Shown: positions 1 through 8,230, numbered from the stretch's first letter. The stretch is 64,000 nucleotides of DNA from Fusobacteria bacterium ZRK30 (GCA_024628785.1 CP102405.1:992001-1056000); one strand, 5' to 3'. Made by a program: numbers and translations. The notes: a model not told the origin generated them from the letters alone.

Positions 1-729
1 GTGATGTCAGTTCACCCTACAGGGGAATTTCATATTGAAAGCGGAACCTCTCAGGCTATGGAAGCTATAAGGTTTAAGTATTTTGGTAAGACAGCTCATG
101 CGGCAGGATCTCCTCACTTAGGGATAAATGCTCTGGATGGAGTTATAACTCTTTTTAACGGGGTAAATGCCATGAGACAGCAAACTTATGAAACCGACAG
201 GATCCACGGAATAATTACAAATGGAGGAGAAGCTGCCAATATAATCCCGGATTTTTGTTCGGCAGATTTTTATATAAGGAGCAGTAGCGATAAAGAGTTG
301 AAAAAATTGTCAGAAAGGGTAAAAAAATGTGCCGAAGGAGCAGCCCTTGCTACAGGAACCAGACTGGAGATGGAAAATTATGAATACAGTTTTAAAGATC
401 TTATAACCAACAAAAAATTATCTGAAACTTATATAAAAAATCTGAAACTTTTAGGTGTTAAAGAGATAAAAAAAGGAGAAAAATCAGGTTCTACAGATAT
501 GGGAGATGTCAGTTACTGCTGCCCGGTTATTCATCCATATTTTCCCATAAGCGATGAAGAGTTACCAGGTCATAGTGTAGAGTTTGCCAGAGCAAGTATA
601 ACAGAAAAAGCTTACGAAGGAATGAAGGAAGCAGTTCTATCTATGGTAATGACTGCAGTAGACATAATAATGGATAAAGAATTATTAAAAGAAATTAAAG
701 AGGAATTTCTTTTAACCCATAAAAAATAA
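1..729 (+). CDS. M20-family amidohydrolase/peptidase, C-terminal part (cut by window start)
   Basis: The reading frame is open from base 1, so the N-terminus lies outside the window and the GTG at base 1 is unlikely to be the start. The visible 242 residues hold the dimerisation (lid) domain with HAAGSPHLGINALDG near residue 33, then the second half of the catalytic domain with GSTDMGDVSY and a late GHSVEF segment, which carry metal ligands in M20D enzymes. The GSTDxGDVS signature is typical of the AbgB/aminobenzoyl-glutamate-hydrolase-like branch, which cleaves amide bonds of N-acyl amino acids or small peptides in the cytoplasm. It is followed 14 bases later by an amino-acid binding lipoprotein and then argH, so it probably begins or joins that operon. 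The exact substrate cannot be read from sequence. Confidence 0.85.
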   Translation: MMSVHPTGEFHIESGTSQAMEAIRFKYFGKTAHAAGSPHLGINALDGVITLFNGVNAMRQQTYETDRIHGIITNGGEAANIIPDFCSADFYIRSSSDKELKKLSERVKKCAEGAALATGTRLEMENYEYSFKDLITNKKLSETYIKNLKLLGVKEIKKGEKSGSTDMGDVSYCCPVIHPYFPISDEELPGHSVEFARASITEKAYEGMKEAVLSMVMTAVDIIMDKELLKEIKEEFLLTHKK

Positions 730-743
730 AGGAGATAAAACTT

Positions 744-1490
744 ATGAAAAAATTAATAAATTTAGTTGGAATTTTAATGATGGTTGTATTGGCTGGATGC
801 GGTAAAGAAGAGGTGCAGACTAAAAAAATATACATAGGAACAAACGCCGAATATAAACCCTATGAATATATTGAAAATGGAGAAATAACAGGGTTTGACA
901 TCGAGTTTATGGAAGCTTTGGCTGAAAATTTAGAGTATGAAATAGAGTGGAAAAACTTAAGTTTTGACGGATTATTACCGGCTCTTCAGACCCATAAGAT
1001 AGATATGGTGATAGCCGGTATGTCACCTACAGAGGAAAGAAAAAAAGCTGTAGATTTTACCGATATCTATCATAGCAGTGGACAGGCTGTTTTAGTTAAC
1101 AAAGAAAATAAGGAGATTCAATCAGCAGAAAATTTAAAGGGAAAAGTTATAGGGGTCCAGTTGGGAAGTCTTCAGGAAGGTATCGCTTCTAAAATAGAAG
1201 GTACAGAGGTAAAAAATTATAATTCTTTTACGGGAGCAGTCTTAGAACTTAATGCACAAAAGATAGATGCTGTTATAGTTGGGGATATTGTAGCAGATAA
1301 TTATTTGGAAAATAATAAGAATTTAAAGAAAATAAGTTTATCGGAAGAGCAGCAGAAAGGGACAGACGGAACAGCTATAGCCCTGGAAAAAGGCCAGACT
1401 GAGTTACTTAAAAATCTCAATAAAGGGATAAAAGAGTTAAAAACTAATGGGAAATACCAGGAACTATTAAATAAATATTTTGGTGACTAG
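744..1490 (+). CDS. Amino-acid ABC transporter substrate-binding lipoprotein
   Basis: A 248-residue SBP_bac_3-type protein. It has a lipoprotein signal with lipobox LAGC (Cys about residue 19), so the mature protein should be lipid-anchored in the envelope facing the periplasm. The body follows the polar-amino-acid binding pattern: IYIGTNAEYKPYEYIENGEI, GFDIEFMEALA, DMVIAGMSPTEERKKAVDFT, then an LKGKVIGVQLGS hinge segment. The start has a strong ribosome site (AAGGAG) about 10 bases upstream. It lies 14 bases after the amidohydrolase and 45 before argH. No permease or ATPase gene is next to it, so it must borrow a transporter core encoded elsewhere or act as a sensor. The neighbouring arginine genes suggest a basic amino acid or citrulline as ligand (inference). 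Confidence 0.88.
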   Translation: MKKLINLVGILMMVVLAGCGKEEVQTKKIYIGTNAEYKPYEYIENGEITGFDIEFMEALAENLEYEIEWKNLSFDGLLPALQTHKIDMVIAGMSPTEERKKAVDFTDIYHSSGQAVLVNKENKEIQSAENLKGKVIGVQLGSLQEGIASKIEGTEVKNYNSFTGAVLELNAQKIDAVIVGDIVADNYLENNKNLKKISLSEEQQKGTDGTAIALEKGQTELLKNLNKGIKELKTNGKYQELLNKYFGD

Positions 1491-1535
1491 TATATAAATA
1501 AAAACTAATGAAATCAATATATTCAAGGAGGAGCA

Positions 1536-2909
1536 ATGAAACTTTGGGGTGGACGATTTAATAAGGAAACAGCAAAAATATTAGAGGAATTCAATGGATC
1601 TATAAATTTTGATAAAAGAATGTATGAAGAGGACATAGTGGGGAGTATAGCCCACTCTAAGATGCTGGCTAAACAGGAGATTATTGGAATAGATGAACAA
1701 AAAAAAATAGAAAACGGACTGAAACAGATACTCGAAGAGATAAAGGCTGGGAAGTTTACATTTGATCTAAAAGATGAAGATATCCATATGGCTATTGAGA
1801 AAAGATTGATAGAGATCGTAGGAGAAGTAGGGGGGAAACTCCATACAGCTAGAAGCAGAAATGATCAGGTAGCTTTGGATATCAGAATGTATCTAAAAAA
1901 AGAAAGTATGGCAATTGAGGAATTATTAGGAGAACTATTGGATGGGTTGGTAGAAACAGCTGATAAAAATAAAGATGTTATTATGCCTGGATACACCCAT
2001 CTCCAGAGAGCACAGCCTATCTTATTTTCCCATCATATGATGGCTTATTATGAGATGTTTAAAAGAGATTTAGACAGATTAAAAGACTCCTACAAAAGAC
2101 TGGATGTAATGCCACTGGGAGCCGGAGCGTTAGCTGGGACAACCTATAATATCGACAGACACTTTGTAGCCGGTGAACTTGGATTTTCTAGTGTTACTAA
2201 AAATAGTTTGGATACTGTCAGCGACAGAGACTTTATAATTGAATTGAATTTTATAATTTCTATGGTATCTATGCATATGTCCAGACTGGCTGAAGAGGTT
2301 ATTTTATGGTCTACAAGTGAATTTTCCTTTGTGACTTTGGATGACTCCTATTCTACAGGATCTTCTATTATGCCCCAGAAAAAAAATCCGGATATAGCAG
2401 AACTTATTCGGGGGAAAACAGGAAGAATTTTTGGGAATTTAATGGGAATATTGACTGTTATGAAGGGACTGCCACTGGCTTACAACAAGGATACTCAGGA
2501 GGATAAGGAGGGAATTTTTGATTCCATAGATACCATAAAGATCTCACTGGTTATCTTTAAAGAGATGCTGGTTACTATGAAGATAAATGAAAAAAATATG
2601 ATAAAAGGGATTGAAAATGGATTTATAAATGCTACCGATGTAGCTGATTATCTGGCAAAAAAAGGTCTGCCATTCAGAGAAGCCCACAGAATAGTAGGGG
2701 AATTGGTTGTTTATTGTGAGATAAATAAAAAAAGATTATCAGAATTAAAGTTAGAGGAATTTAAAGGGTACAGTGATCTATTTGAAGGTGATATAAATAA
2801 AAAGATAAGTATAGAGGAGTGTGTCAATGAGAGAAAAAGTTATGGTGGAACCGGGATAGAATCGGTAGAAAGACAGATAAAGGATGCCAAGGAATTTTTA
2901 AAAAAATAA
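1536..2909 (+). CDS. argH: Argininosuccinate lyase
   Basis: A 457-residue fumarase/aspartase-superfamily enzyme, normal length. It splits argininosuccinate into arginine and fumarate, the last step of arginine synthesis from citrulline. Visible signatures are MKLWGGRF at the N-terminus, HTARSRNDQVALD near residue 102, TPGYTHLQ-like MPGYTHLQRAQP near 150, and the superfamily signature GSSIMPQKKNPD near 280, which includes the flexible catalytic-serine loop. The start is preceded by AAGGAGGAGC. It is followed 15 bases later by another binding lipoprotein and then argG, so argininosuccinate synthase and lyase are co-transcribed with two uptake lipoproteins. No argB/C/D/E/F genes are present here, which suits a citrulline-using rather than a complete de novo pathway (inference). 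Confidence 0.97.
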   Translation: MKLWGGRFNKETAKILEEFNGSINFDKRMYEEDIVGSIAHSKMLAKQEIIGIDEQKKIENGLKQILEEIKAGKFTFDLKDEDIHMAIEKRLIEIVGEVGGKLHTARSRNDQVALDIRMYLKKESMAIEELLGELLDGLVETADKNKDVIMPGYTHLQRAQPILFSHHMMAYYEMFKRDLDRLKDSYKRLDVMPLGAGALAGTTYNIDRHFVAGELGFSSVTKNSLDTVSDRDFIIELNFIISMVSMHMSRLAEEVILWSTSEFSFVTLDDSYSTGSSIMPQKKNPDIAELIRGKTGRIFGNLMGILTVMKGLPLAYNKDTQEDKEGIFDSIDTIKISLVIFKEMLVTMKINEKNMIKGIENGFINATDVADYLAKKGLPFREAHRIVGELVVYCEINKKRLSELKLEEFKGYSDLFEGDINKKISIEECVNERKSYGGTGIESVERQIKDAKEFLKK

Positions 2910-2924
2910 AAAAGGAGGAAAAAT

Positions 2925-3677
2925 ATGAAAAAAATAATGCAATTAATGATGGTGTTAATAGTGGGATTAATAATGACAGCATGTGGAGGAAGTAAGGAGG
3001 AGGAAAAGGTTATAGTTGTAGGAACTGCTCCGAATTTTGTGCCATTTGAATATATGGATGGGGATGAGATAGTAGGGTTTGATATGGACCTGTTGAAGGA
3101 GATCGGAAAAGAAAGCGGACTTAAATTTAAAGTAGTAGGGATGGATTTCAGCGGACTTCTGCCAGCTCTTCAGACTAAAAAAATAGATTTAATCGTAGCT
3201 GGAATGTCAATAACAGAGGATAGAAAGAAAAATGTGAATTTTAGCCACCCATATTTTAATGTGAGTCAGGTAATCATGGTAGAAGAAGGATCAAAAGACA
3301 TAGGGAAAGAGTCGGAGATAGCAGGTAAGAAAATAGGTGTGGTGATGGGTACAACCAGTGATACCATAGCTGAGGATCTATCTAAAAAATTAGATGGGGT
3401 AGAGGTAGAAAAATACAATAAATTACATGAAGCGGCTTTATCATTACAGGCAGAAAAAATAGATATGATAATCCTGGATTACCAGCAGGCAGTTAAAACT
3501 GTGGAAAAAAATAAAGGGTTAAAATTAGCTGCTCATACTCTGCAATCGGAAGAATATGCCATAGCTATAGGGAAAGAGGATGTAGAACTGTTAGATAAAA
3601 TAAATAAGGCCTTGGATAAGATTCTTGGAAGCGAAAAATATAATGAATTAATAGAAAAACACATAGAAAATAAATAG
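2925..3677 (+). CDS. Amino-acid ABC transporter substrate-binding lipoprotein
   Basis: A 250-residue SBP_bac_3 protein paralogous to the one at 744-1490. The lipobox is MTAC with Cys near residue 20. Conserved segments include VGTAPNFVPFEYMDGDEIVGFDMDL, DLIVAGMSITEDRKKNVNFS, and IAGKKIGVVMGTTSDT. The ribosome site AAAGGAGG lies just upstream. It sits 15 bases after argH and 12 bases before argG with no terminator between, so it is translated from the same message. Like its paralogue it lacks a permease and an ATPase in the neighbourhood. The two lipoproteins may deliver different basic amino acids to one shared transporter elsewhere in the genome (inference). Confidence 0.9.
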   Translation: MKKIMQLMMVLIVGLIMTACGGSKEEEKVIVVGTAPNFVPFEYMDGDEIVGFDMDLLKEIGKESGLKFKVVGMDFSGLLPALQTKKIDLIVAGMSITEDRKKNVNFSHPYFNVSQVIMVEEGSKDIGKESEIAGKKIGVVMGTTSDTIAEDLSKKLDGVEVEKYNKLHEAALSLQAEKIDMIILDYQQAVKTVEKNKGLKLAAHTLQSEEYAIAIGKEDVELLDKINKALDKILGSEKYNELIEKHIENK

Positions 3678-3689
3678 GGGGAAAAAATT

Positions 3690-4877
3690 ATGGAAAAAGT
3701 AGTATTAGCATATTCAGGGGGATTAGATACATCTATAATAGTGCCTTGGTTAAAAGAAAATTATGATTTAGAGGTTATCGCTGTCTGTGTAAATGTAGGA
3801 CAGGAAGACGAGATGGAGGAGGTAAAGGTAAAGGCTATTGAATCTGGAGCGTCTAAAATTTATATAGAAAATGTAGCTGAGGAGTTTGTTGGTGAGTATG
3901 CTTTTAAAGGGCTGAAAGCAGGAGCGATATATGAGGATAATTATCTATTGGGAACAGCATTTGCGAGACCACTTATAGCTAAGAAATTAGTGGAAGTTGC
4001 ACATAAAGAAGGGGCTGCTTATATTTGCCACGGGTGTACTGGAAAAGGAAATGATCAGGTAAGATTTGAAGTGGGAATAGCTTCGATAGATCCTGCTATA
4101 AAGATAATTGCTCCTTGGAGAGAGTGGGATATTAAATCCAGAGAAGATGCCATAGACTATGCTGAATCTAAAGGGATTGAGCTTTCTGTGACAAAAGAAA
4201 AGATCTACTCAAGAGACCAGAATCTTTGGCATATAAGTCATGAAGGAGGAGATATAGAATTTTTAGAAAATGAACATAAGGATGAACTCTATATGATGGT
4301 AAAATCCCTTGAAGATGCTAAGGATGAGGCTGAGTATGTGGAGATAGGTTTTGAATCAGGAGTGCCGATAAGTGTAGATGGGGAAAAATTATCTGCTGCT
4401 AATCTTTTGATAAAATTGAATAAAATAGCCGGTGAACATGGGGTAGGAGTAGTGGATATTGTAGAAAACAGACTTGTAGGAATGAAATCCAGAGGGATCT
4501 ATGAAACTCCTGGAGGAACTCTACTGTATAAAGCTATAAAAGAATTAGAAAGTATATGTCTAGATAAGGAAACACAGGCTTTTAAGAAAAATATGGGACA
4601 AAAATATGGAGAACTGGTTTATAATGGTTTATGGTTTACTCCTTTAAAAGATGGGATGGATGCATTTATAGATGAAGTTTGTAAAGTAGTAACTGGAACT
4701 ATAAAACTCAAGTTATACAAGGGAAATATAAAGGTAGCAGGAAGAGTATCTCCTAATGCTCTCTATGATGAAGGTATTTCATCTTTCGGAGCCAGCGATC
4801 TGTATGATCATCACGATGCTGAAGGATTTATTAAATTATTCTCCCTTCCAAGTAAGATCAGAGCAATGAAAGGATAA
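3690..4877 (+). CDS. argG: Argininosuccinate synthase
   Basis: A 395-residue cytoplasmic enzyme of normal length that condenses citrulline and aspartate with ATP to argininosuccinate. The PP-loop ATP-binding motif AYSGGLDTS lies at residues 7-15. [14 protein letters not shown] near residue 115 and [21 protein letters not shown] near 150 are family signatures, and [24 protein letters not shown] is the typical C-terminal region. It is the last gene of the operon and is followed at once by a strong intrinsic terminator. Together with argH it completes citrulline to arginine. Confidence 0.97.
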   Translation: MEKVVLAYSGGLDTSIIVPWLKENYDLEVIAVCVNVGQEDEMEEVKVKAIESGASKIYIENVAEEFVGEYAFKGLKAGAIYEDNYLLGTAFARPLIAKKLVEVAHKEGAAYICHGCTGKGNDQVRFEVGIASIDPAIKIIAPWREWDIKSREDAIDYAESKGIELSVTKEKIYSRDQNLWHISHEGGDIEFLENEHKDELYMMVKSLEDAKDEAEYVEIGFESGVPISVDGEKLSAANLLIKLNKIAGEHGVGVVDIVENRLVGMKSRGIYETPGGTLLYKAIKELESICLDKETQAFKKNMGQKYGELVYNGLWFTPLKDGMDAFIDEVCKVVTGTIKLKLYKGNIKVAGRVSPNALYDEGISSFGASDLYDHHDAEGFIKLFSLPSKIRAMKG

Positions 4878-4923
4878 AAAAAGAAATTGAGGGCAGTTCT
4901 AGCTGCCCTCAATTTCTTTTTTT
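4877..4923. terminator. Bidirectional intrinsic terminator between argG and the AraC gene
   Basis: A near-perfect long stem, with GAGGGCAG (4889-4896) pairing with CTGCCCTC (4903-4910) around the loop TTCTAG. It is extended by flanking A/T runs that give a T-tract on either strand. It separates the convergent genes argG (+) and the AraC regulator (-). Confidence 0.9.
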
Positions 4924-4924
4924 A

Positions 4925-5797
4925 TTATTTTATAGGGATATAGATATCGATTTCAGAGTCATCGCTGTTATTTTTGAAGCGTTCATCATAAAATTCAAAA
5001 TTAAAACTTTTATCTACTTGAAACTCTGTGGATGGAAGAAGTTTGCCATATAAGTAGTCGTATGTTTTTGGCAGTTTTGATTCCCCATTTTCATAAAATA
5101 ATCTTCCTTTATGGGTAAATACAAGGTACTTTTGTGGTGCTATTACTTTGGTTGCCATACCTTCAGGAATATCCTCAAAAGATGATACTTCAAGAGCAAC
5201 CATCTCATCAAATTCATAAGTTTCCGGGATCATATTATATGCCAATCCATAACCACCAGTGTTTGAGTTGTTTTTGATTTCTTCTGTTCTTGTTAAAAAT
5301 GTTTCCCAAAGCTGCGGGATAGTATTATTTGGCATAACTACCCTTTCTTTCAATCCGACTAATTTGATTTCCCCTTTTTCAATTATTTTGTAATCCATAC
5401 TTGTTCCTCCTTTTAAATTTTTGATTTCCAGGTTAGCAAGATAAAGTTCACTTTTTTCATAAAACCATATACTGGGTTTCACTCTTCTAAAATTTAGAGG
5501 TGAAGAAGAAAAATACTGCTTAAATGATTTTGAAAAAGCTTCTTGGGAACTGAACCCGGATATAATAGCTATTTCAAGAATTCTTATATCAGTATTAATT
5601 AATAATTTTGCCGACTCACTCAGTCTCCTTCTTCTGATATATTCGTGTGTTGTTATTCCTATGACAGCTTTAAATATTCTTGAAAAGTGATAGGGGGATA
5701 TATAAACAAAATCTGATATATCCTGCAGCATAAGTTTTTCACTGAGATTCTCTTCAATATAATCTAGTGATTTTTGTATAGAAGCTATATAATCCAT
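4925..5797 (-). CDS. AraC-family regulator with GyrI-like effector domain
   Basis: The chosen start gives 290 residues. The ATG at 5797 (MDYIASIQ) has AAGGAGG immediately upstream, whereas an upstream in-frame ATG does not. Residues 1-105 form the two helix-turn-helix motifs of an AraC/XylS DNA-binding domain (DISDFVYISPYHFSRIFKA and EIAIISGFSSQEAFSKSFKQYF). The C-terminal half from about residue 130 (MDYKIIEKGEIKLVGLKERV) is a GyrI-like/AraC effector-binding domain, which in relatives binds drugs or other small hydrophobic ligands. The target is unknown; the adjacent insertion sequence separates it from anything it might have been divergent with. A second protein of similar architecture is encoded at 21426-22268. 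Confidence 0.88.
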   Translation of the reverse strand: MDYIASIQKSLDYIEENLSEKLMLQDISDFVYISPYHFSRIFKAVIGITTHEYIRRRRLSESAKLLINTDIRILEIAIISGFSSQEAFSKSFKQYFSSSPLNFRRVKPSIWFYEKSELYLANLEIKNLKGGTSMDYKIIEKGEIKLVGLKERVVMPNNTIPQLWETFLTRTEEIKNNSNTGGYGLAYNMIPETYEFDEMVALEVSSFEDIPEGMATKVIAPQKYLVFTHKGRLFYENGESKLPKTYDYLYGKLLPSTEFQVDKSFNFEFYDERFKNNSDDSEIDIYIPIK

Positions 5798-5869
5798 AAT
5801 TCCTCCTTGTATAATGAAATAGAACTGTATAAGCACTATTTCTAGTTTATTTAATTTTTAATATATAAT

Positions 5870-6056
5870 TAACATAGACGCTGTGGATTAGTTCTTCCTC
5901 CTATAGCTTAGACTATTTCATTAAGGCTCTAACCATAGTTCTATGTTCAATTGTTAATTAGTTAGATAACACTCGATGTTTTATATGTAGCAAGGATACG
6001 TTAACATAGTTTTTATGGAGCACAACGTCAAATAAATTATTTAAGGAGTGGTAACT
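5870..6056 (+). ncRNA. Candidate IS110 bridge RNA region
   Basis: The non-coding left side of the IS110 element can fold into several short hairpins. GCTGTGG (5880-5886) pairs with CTATAGC (5901-5907) using two G-U pairs. TCTAAC (5928-5933) pairs with GTTAGA (5961-5966) around a large internal loop. CATAG-TT-CTATG (5934-5945) lies inside that loop. In IS110-group elements the RNA transcribed from this position has a 5' stem-loop followed by two internal loops that pair with target and donor DNA. The position and general fold agree, but the guide loops have not been matched to flanking DNA, so the assignment is tentative. Confidence 0.4.
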
Positions 6057-7226
6057 ATGATTTTTGTTGGTATCGATGTTGCTAAAAATAAACATGATTG
6101 CTATATTTTTGACTCTTCAAAAGAAATAGTTGAAACAAAATTTTCTTTTCTAAATTCTTTTGAAGGGTTTACAACTTTTAAAAATGTTTTATCTTCATAT
6201 TCTGATGATTTTTCCAATATAAAAGTAGGAATAGAATCAACTGGGCATTATGGCAATAATATTATCAATTTCATTCGCAAAAACAGTCTGGAGTTAAAAA
6301 TATTTAACCCGCTTGCTGTAAACCTTTATCGTAAAGCTATGACACTTCGAAAGACTAAAACCGATAAAATTGACGCTCAAATTATAGCTCAAATGCTTTT
6401 CAGCGATGATTCTAATTCCTACCTACCTATAGATTACAACATAAATGAGTTAAAATCACTAGCAAGACATAGATATAGGTTGGTAAATCATCGCGGGAAG
6501 TTAAAAATATCTGTAACAAGGATATTAGATCTTGCTTTCCCTGAGCTAAGTAATGTAGTTTGGTCAATACATCAAAAATCTTCTTATGCTTTATTATTAG
6601 AATTTCCTACAGTAAAAGATCTTTCAAAAGGTCATTTAACAAAGGTAACAAATATCTTATCTAAAAATTCTCATGGGCGCTATGGTAAAGAAAAAGCTAA
6701 AGAAATTAAAATCCTTGCAACTAATTCTATCGGTACAAGCGAATGGTCAATTGGTTTTGAATTACAACAAAGCATAAGGCTAATCCAAAACATCCAATAT
6801 GAAATAGATCTTTTAGATAAAAAAATAAAAGAAGCTGTCATAGCAACTAAAACACCATTATTAACAATTCCAGGAATATCCTATGTTTTAGCTAGCATTA
6901 TTCTATCTGAAATTGGAAATGTTAAAAACTTTTCAAATTCTGGAAAATTATTAGCTTTCGCGGGATTAGACCCTTCAACTCATCAATCAGGCAATTATAC
7001 TGCAACTATGGCTAGAATGGTTAAAAGAGGCTCTAAATATCTTCGTTGGGCACTATTACAAGCAGCTAGGACAGTTAGTATAAGAGTTCCTGTTTTTAAA
7101 GAATACTTATATTTAAAAAAATCTCAAGGAAAACATTACTTAGTAGCCATGAGTCATACAGCTAAAAAATTATTAAGAGTGATATTTCATTTATTAAAAA
7201 CAGGCGAAAAGTTCATCTGTAGTTAA
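6057..7226 (+). CDS. IS110-family transposase (DEDD RuvC-like recombinase)
   Basis: A 389-residue protein, start ATG 6057 with AAGGAG at 6043-6048; a GTG nine bases upstream overlaps the ribosome site and was not used. The N-terminal RuvC-like DEDD domain is intact: FVGIDVAKNKHD (first Asp near residue 7), VGIESTGHY (Glu), and KTDKIDAQIIAQ (Asp pair). The C-terminal Transposase_20 domain carries LLTIPGISYVLASIILSEIG and FAGLDPSTHQSGNYT, which contains the conserved serine of this family, followed by KRGSKYLRWALLQAA. Length and motifs indicate a functional RNA-guided recombinase. It is flanked by the structured leader described separately. Confidence 0.95.
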   Translation: MIFVGIDVAKNKHDCYIFDSSKEIVETKFSFLNSFEGFTTFKNVLSSYSDDFSNIKVGIESTGHYGNNIINFIRKNSLELKIFNPLAVNLYRKAMTLRKTKTDKIDAQIIAQMLFSDDSNSYLPIDYNINELKSLARHRYRLVNHRGKLKISVTRILDLAFPELSNVVWSIHQKSSYALLLEFPTVKDLSKGHLTKVTNILSKNSHGRYGKEKAKEIKILATNSIGTSEWSIGFELQQSIRLIQNIQYEIDLLDKKIKEAVIATKTPLLTIPGISYVLASIILSEIGNVKNFSNSGKLLAFAGLDPSTHQSGNYTATMARMVKRGSKYLRWALLQAARTVSIRVPVFKEYLYLKKSQGKHYLVAMSHTAKKLLRVIFHLLKTGEKFICS

Positions 7227-7449
7227 CTTAAAAAAATTAAAATGTCTCACTTTTTTTGTAATGCAATTTTTTAGGATTCCAATTAAAAAATATATTAACT
7301 ATTTTTACTTGACTTCATATAGTTAGTCTTAATTTATCTTACTTGATCCAAGTATATCATAAGAAATTTTGTTTTTTTTGACGTAGATTGCTATAAATAA
7401 AAATTAAAATTTTGAGTATATTTTTTTTTGATTTTAGTATTGATATAGA
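7227..7449. other. Non-coding AT-rich stretch holding the IS110 right end
   Basis: No open reading frame with a ribosome site is visible. The first 145 bases presumably contain the short right end of the IS element. From about 7377 there is TTTGACGT, an exact inverted match to ACGTCAAA at 6025-6032 on the other side of the transposase. Whether that pair marks element ends or is chance in AT-rich DNA is unresolved. Confidence 0.4.
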
Positions 7450-7491
7450 AAAATGAGAAGTAATAATTAAAGAATTATTACCTCTCATTTT
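7450..7491 (-). terminator. Terminator of the GroES-like gene
   Basis: AAAATGAG(a)AGTAATAATT pairs with AATTATTAC-CTCTCATTTT around an AAAG loop. On the minus strand it is followed by a short T-rich tract just after the GroES-like stop codon. Confidence 0.7.
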
Positions 7492-7509
7492 ATAAAAGAT
7501 TTCTATTTT

Positions 7510-7773
7510 TTATCCTATTACAGCCAATACTTCTTCTACCTCTAAGATGAGAAAGTTCTTATCTGAATCGGGTATTTCTATTCCAGAATGAGGTTTGAAA
7601 AATACCTTATCTCCCAGGGTGATCTCCTCTTTAATATTTCCAAGTGCAACAACAACTCCCATATTAGAAGATGTAGCTTCCCCAGAACTTGGCAGGATTA
7701 TACCACTAAAAGTTTTTTCTTCAACCTTTAAAGGTTCTACTAATATTCTATTTCCAATTGGTTTAATTTCCAT
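7510..7773 (-). CDS. GroES-family co-chaperonin (orphan, no groEL beside it)
   Basis: An 87-residue Cpn10-fold protein, slightly shorter than the usual 94-97. It begins IKPIGNRILVEPLKVEEKTFSGIILP, matching the GroES N-terminal strand and mobile-loop region, and continues with GVVVALGN, LGDKVFFKPHSGIEI and a final LILEVEEVLAVIG. Two points are odd. No groEL follows, although groES-groEL is the normal operon order. The mobile loop and the region before GVVVALGN (SSGEATSSNMG) differ from housekeeping GroES. It may be a second, specialised co-chaperonin. The ribosome site AAGGAGG lies upstream of the ATG at 7773, and its own terminator follows. Confidence 0.8.
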   Translation of the reverse strand: MEIKPIGNRILVEPLKVEEKTFSGIILPSSGEATSSNMGVVVALGNIKEEITLGDKVFFKPHSGIEIPDSDKNFLILEVEEVLAVIG

Positions 7774-7924
7774 AAATAAACCTCCTTAAATGATTTTTTT
7801 ATATCTATTATTATACACTAAAATAAAAGATATTAGAATTATCATTAATTGATGAAATAAAAGGTTAAATTAAGTAATGTTTCTTTAATTGGTGTAAAAG
7901 TTTTTATTTTTATACAAAAAAGTG

Positions 7925-7953
7925 TTGACATAAAAAAAAAAAACTGGTATTAT
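7925..7953 (+). promoter_or_regulatory. Promoter of the ilvBNC operon
   Basis: A consensus -35 TTGACA (7925-7930) and -10 TATTAT (7948-7953) are separated by exactly 17 bases. It lies 33 bases before the start codon of the Leu-rich leader peptide, as expected for an attenuation-controlled operon. Confidence 0.85.
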
Positions 7954-7985
7954 CTTTCTTAATTACAAAAGAGGAGGAAAGGAAT

Positions 7986-8081
7986 ATGATTTTAACTAAT
8001 GTTTTATTTATGAATTTATTATTATTGCTGCTAGTCTTATTAGACTTAAACCGCAATCAATTGAATAGATTAGGAAAATAA
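7986..8081 (+). CDS. Leu-rich leader peptide of the ilvBNC operon
   Basis: A 31-codon open frame too short for usual gene finders, preceded by the strong ribosome site AGGAGGAAAGG. It encodes MILTNVLFMN, then six leucines in a row (TTA TTA TTA TTG CTG CTA), then VLLDLNRNQLNRLGK. Thirteen of 31 residues are Leu, with Val and Ile as well. It lies between a consensus promoter and two intrinsic terminators upstream of ilvB. This is the arrangement of ribosome-mediated attenuation: stalling at Leu codons when charged tRNA-Leu is scarce should prevent terminator folding and let transcription reach ilvB. The peptide itself probably has no other function. Confidence 0.88.
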   Translation: MILTNVLFMNLLLLLLVLLDLNRNQLNRLGK

Positions 8082-8153
8082 TATTAGGAAAATTATATGC
8101 TTTTGGAGTGAGAAACTTTATTTTAGAATAGTTAAAAGTATAATTTATAGGTG

Positions 8154-8181
8154 GCAGCTAATGTTATTAGCTGCTTTTTTT
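8154..8181 (+). terminator. Attenuator terminator 1 of ilvBNC
   Basis: GCAGCTAAT (8154-8162) and ATTAGCTGC (8166-8174) form a perfect 9-bp stem with a GTT loop, followed by seven T. It lies 73 bases after the leader-peptide stop codon. Confidence 0.88.
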
Positions 8182-8230
8182 ATAAAAATAAATAAATTTA
8201 GAAAGATGTGTAAACTTTTTTTTAGATTAG

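Larger units (their letters stand above)
5870..7370 (+). mobile_element. IS110-family insertion sequence (ends approximate)
   Basis: The element is defined by an intact IS110-type transposase (6057-7226) with about 190 non-coding bases upstream and about 145 downstream. IS110 elements have no long terminal inverted repeats and usually make no target duplication, so the ends cannot be fixed by eye. The limits given are the span between the AraC promoter region and the next AT-rich host-like sequence. The non-coding upstream side is unusually rich in short stems, as expected for the leader that encodes the bridge RNA in this family. No second copy is present in the window. Confidence 0.6.

Noticed and set aside
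8100-8181. Possible T-box riboswitch before ilvB, suggested by GGTGGCAGC
   Set aside because: The conserved T-box sequence (AGGGTGG-ACCGCG type) is absent, and a clear Leu leader peptide explains the control.
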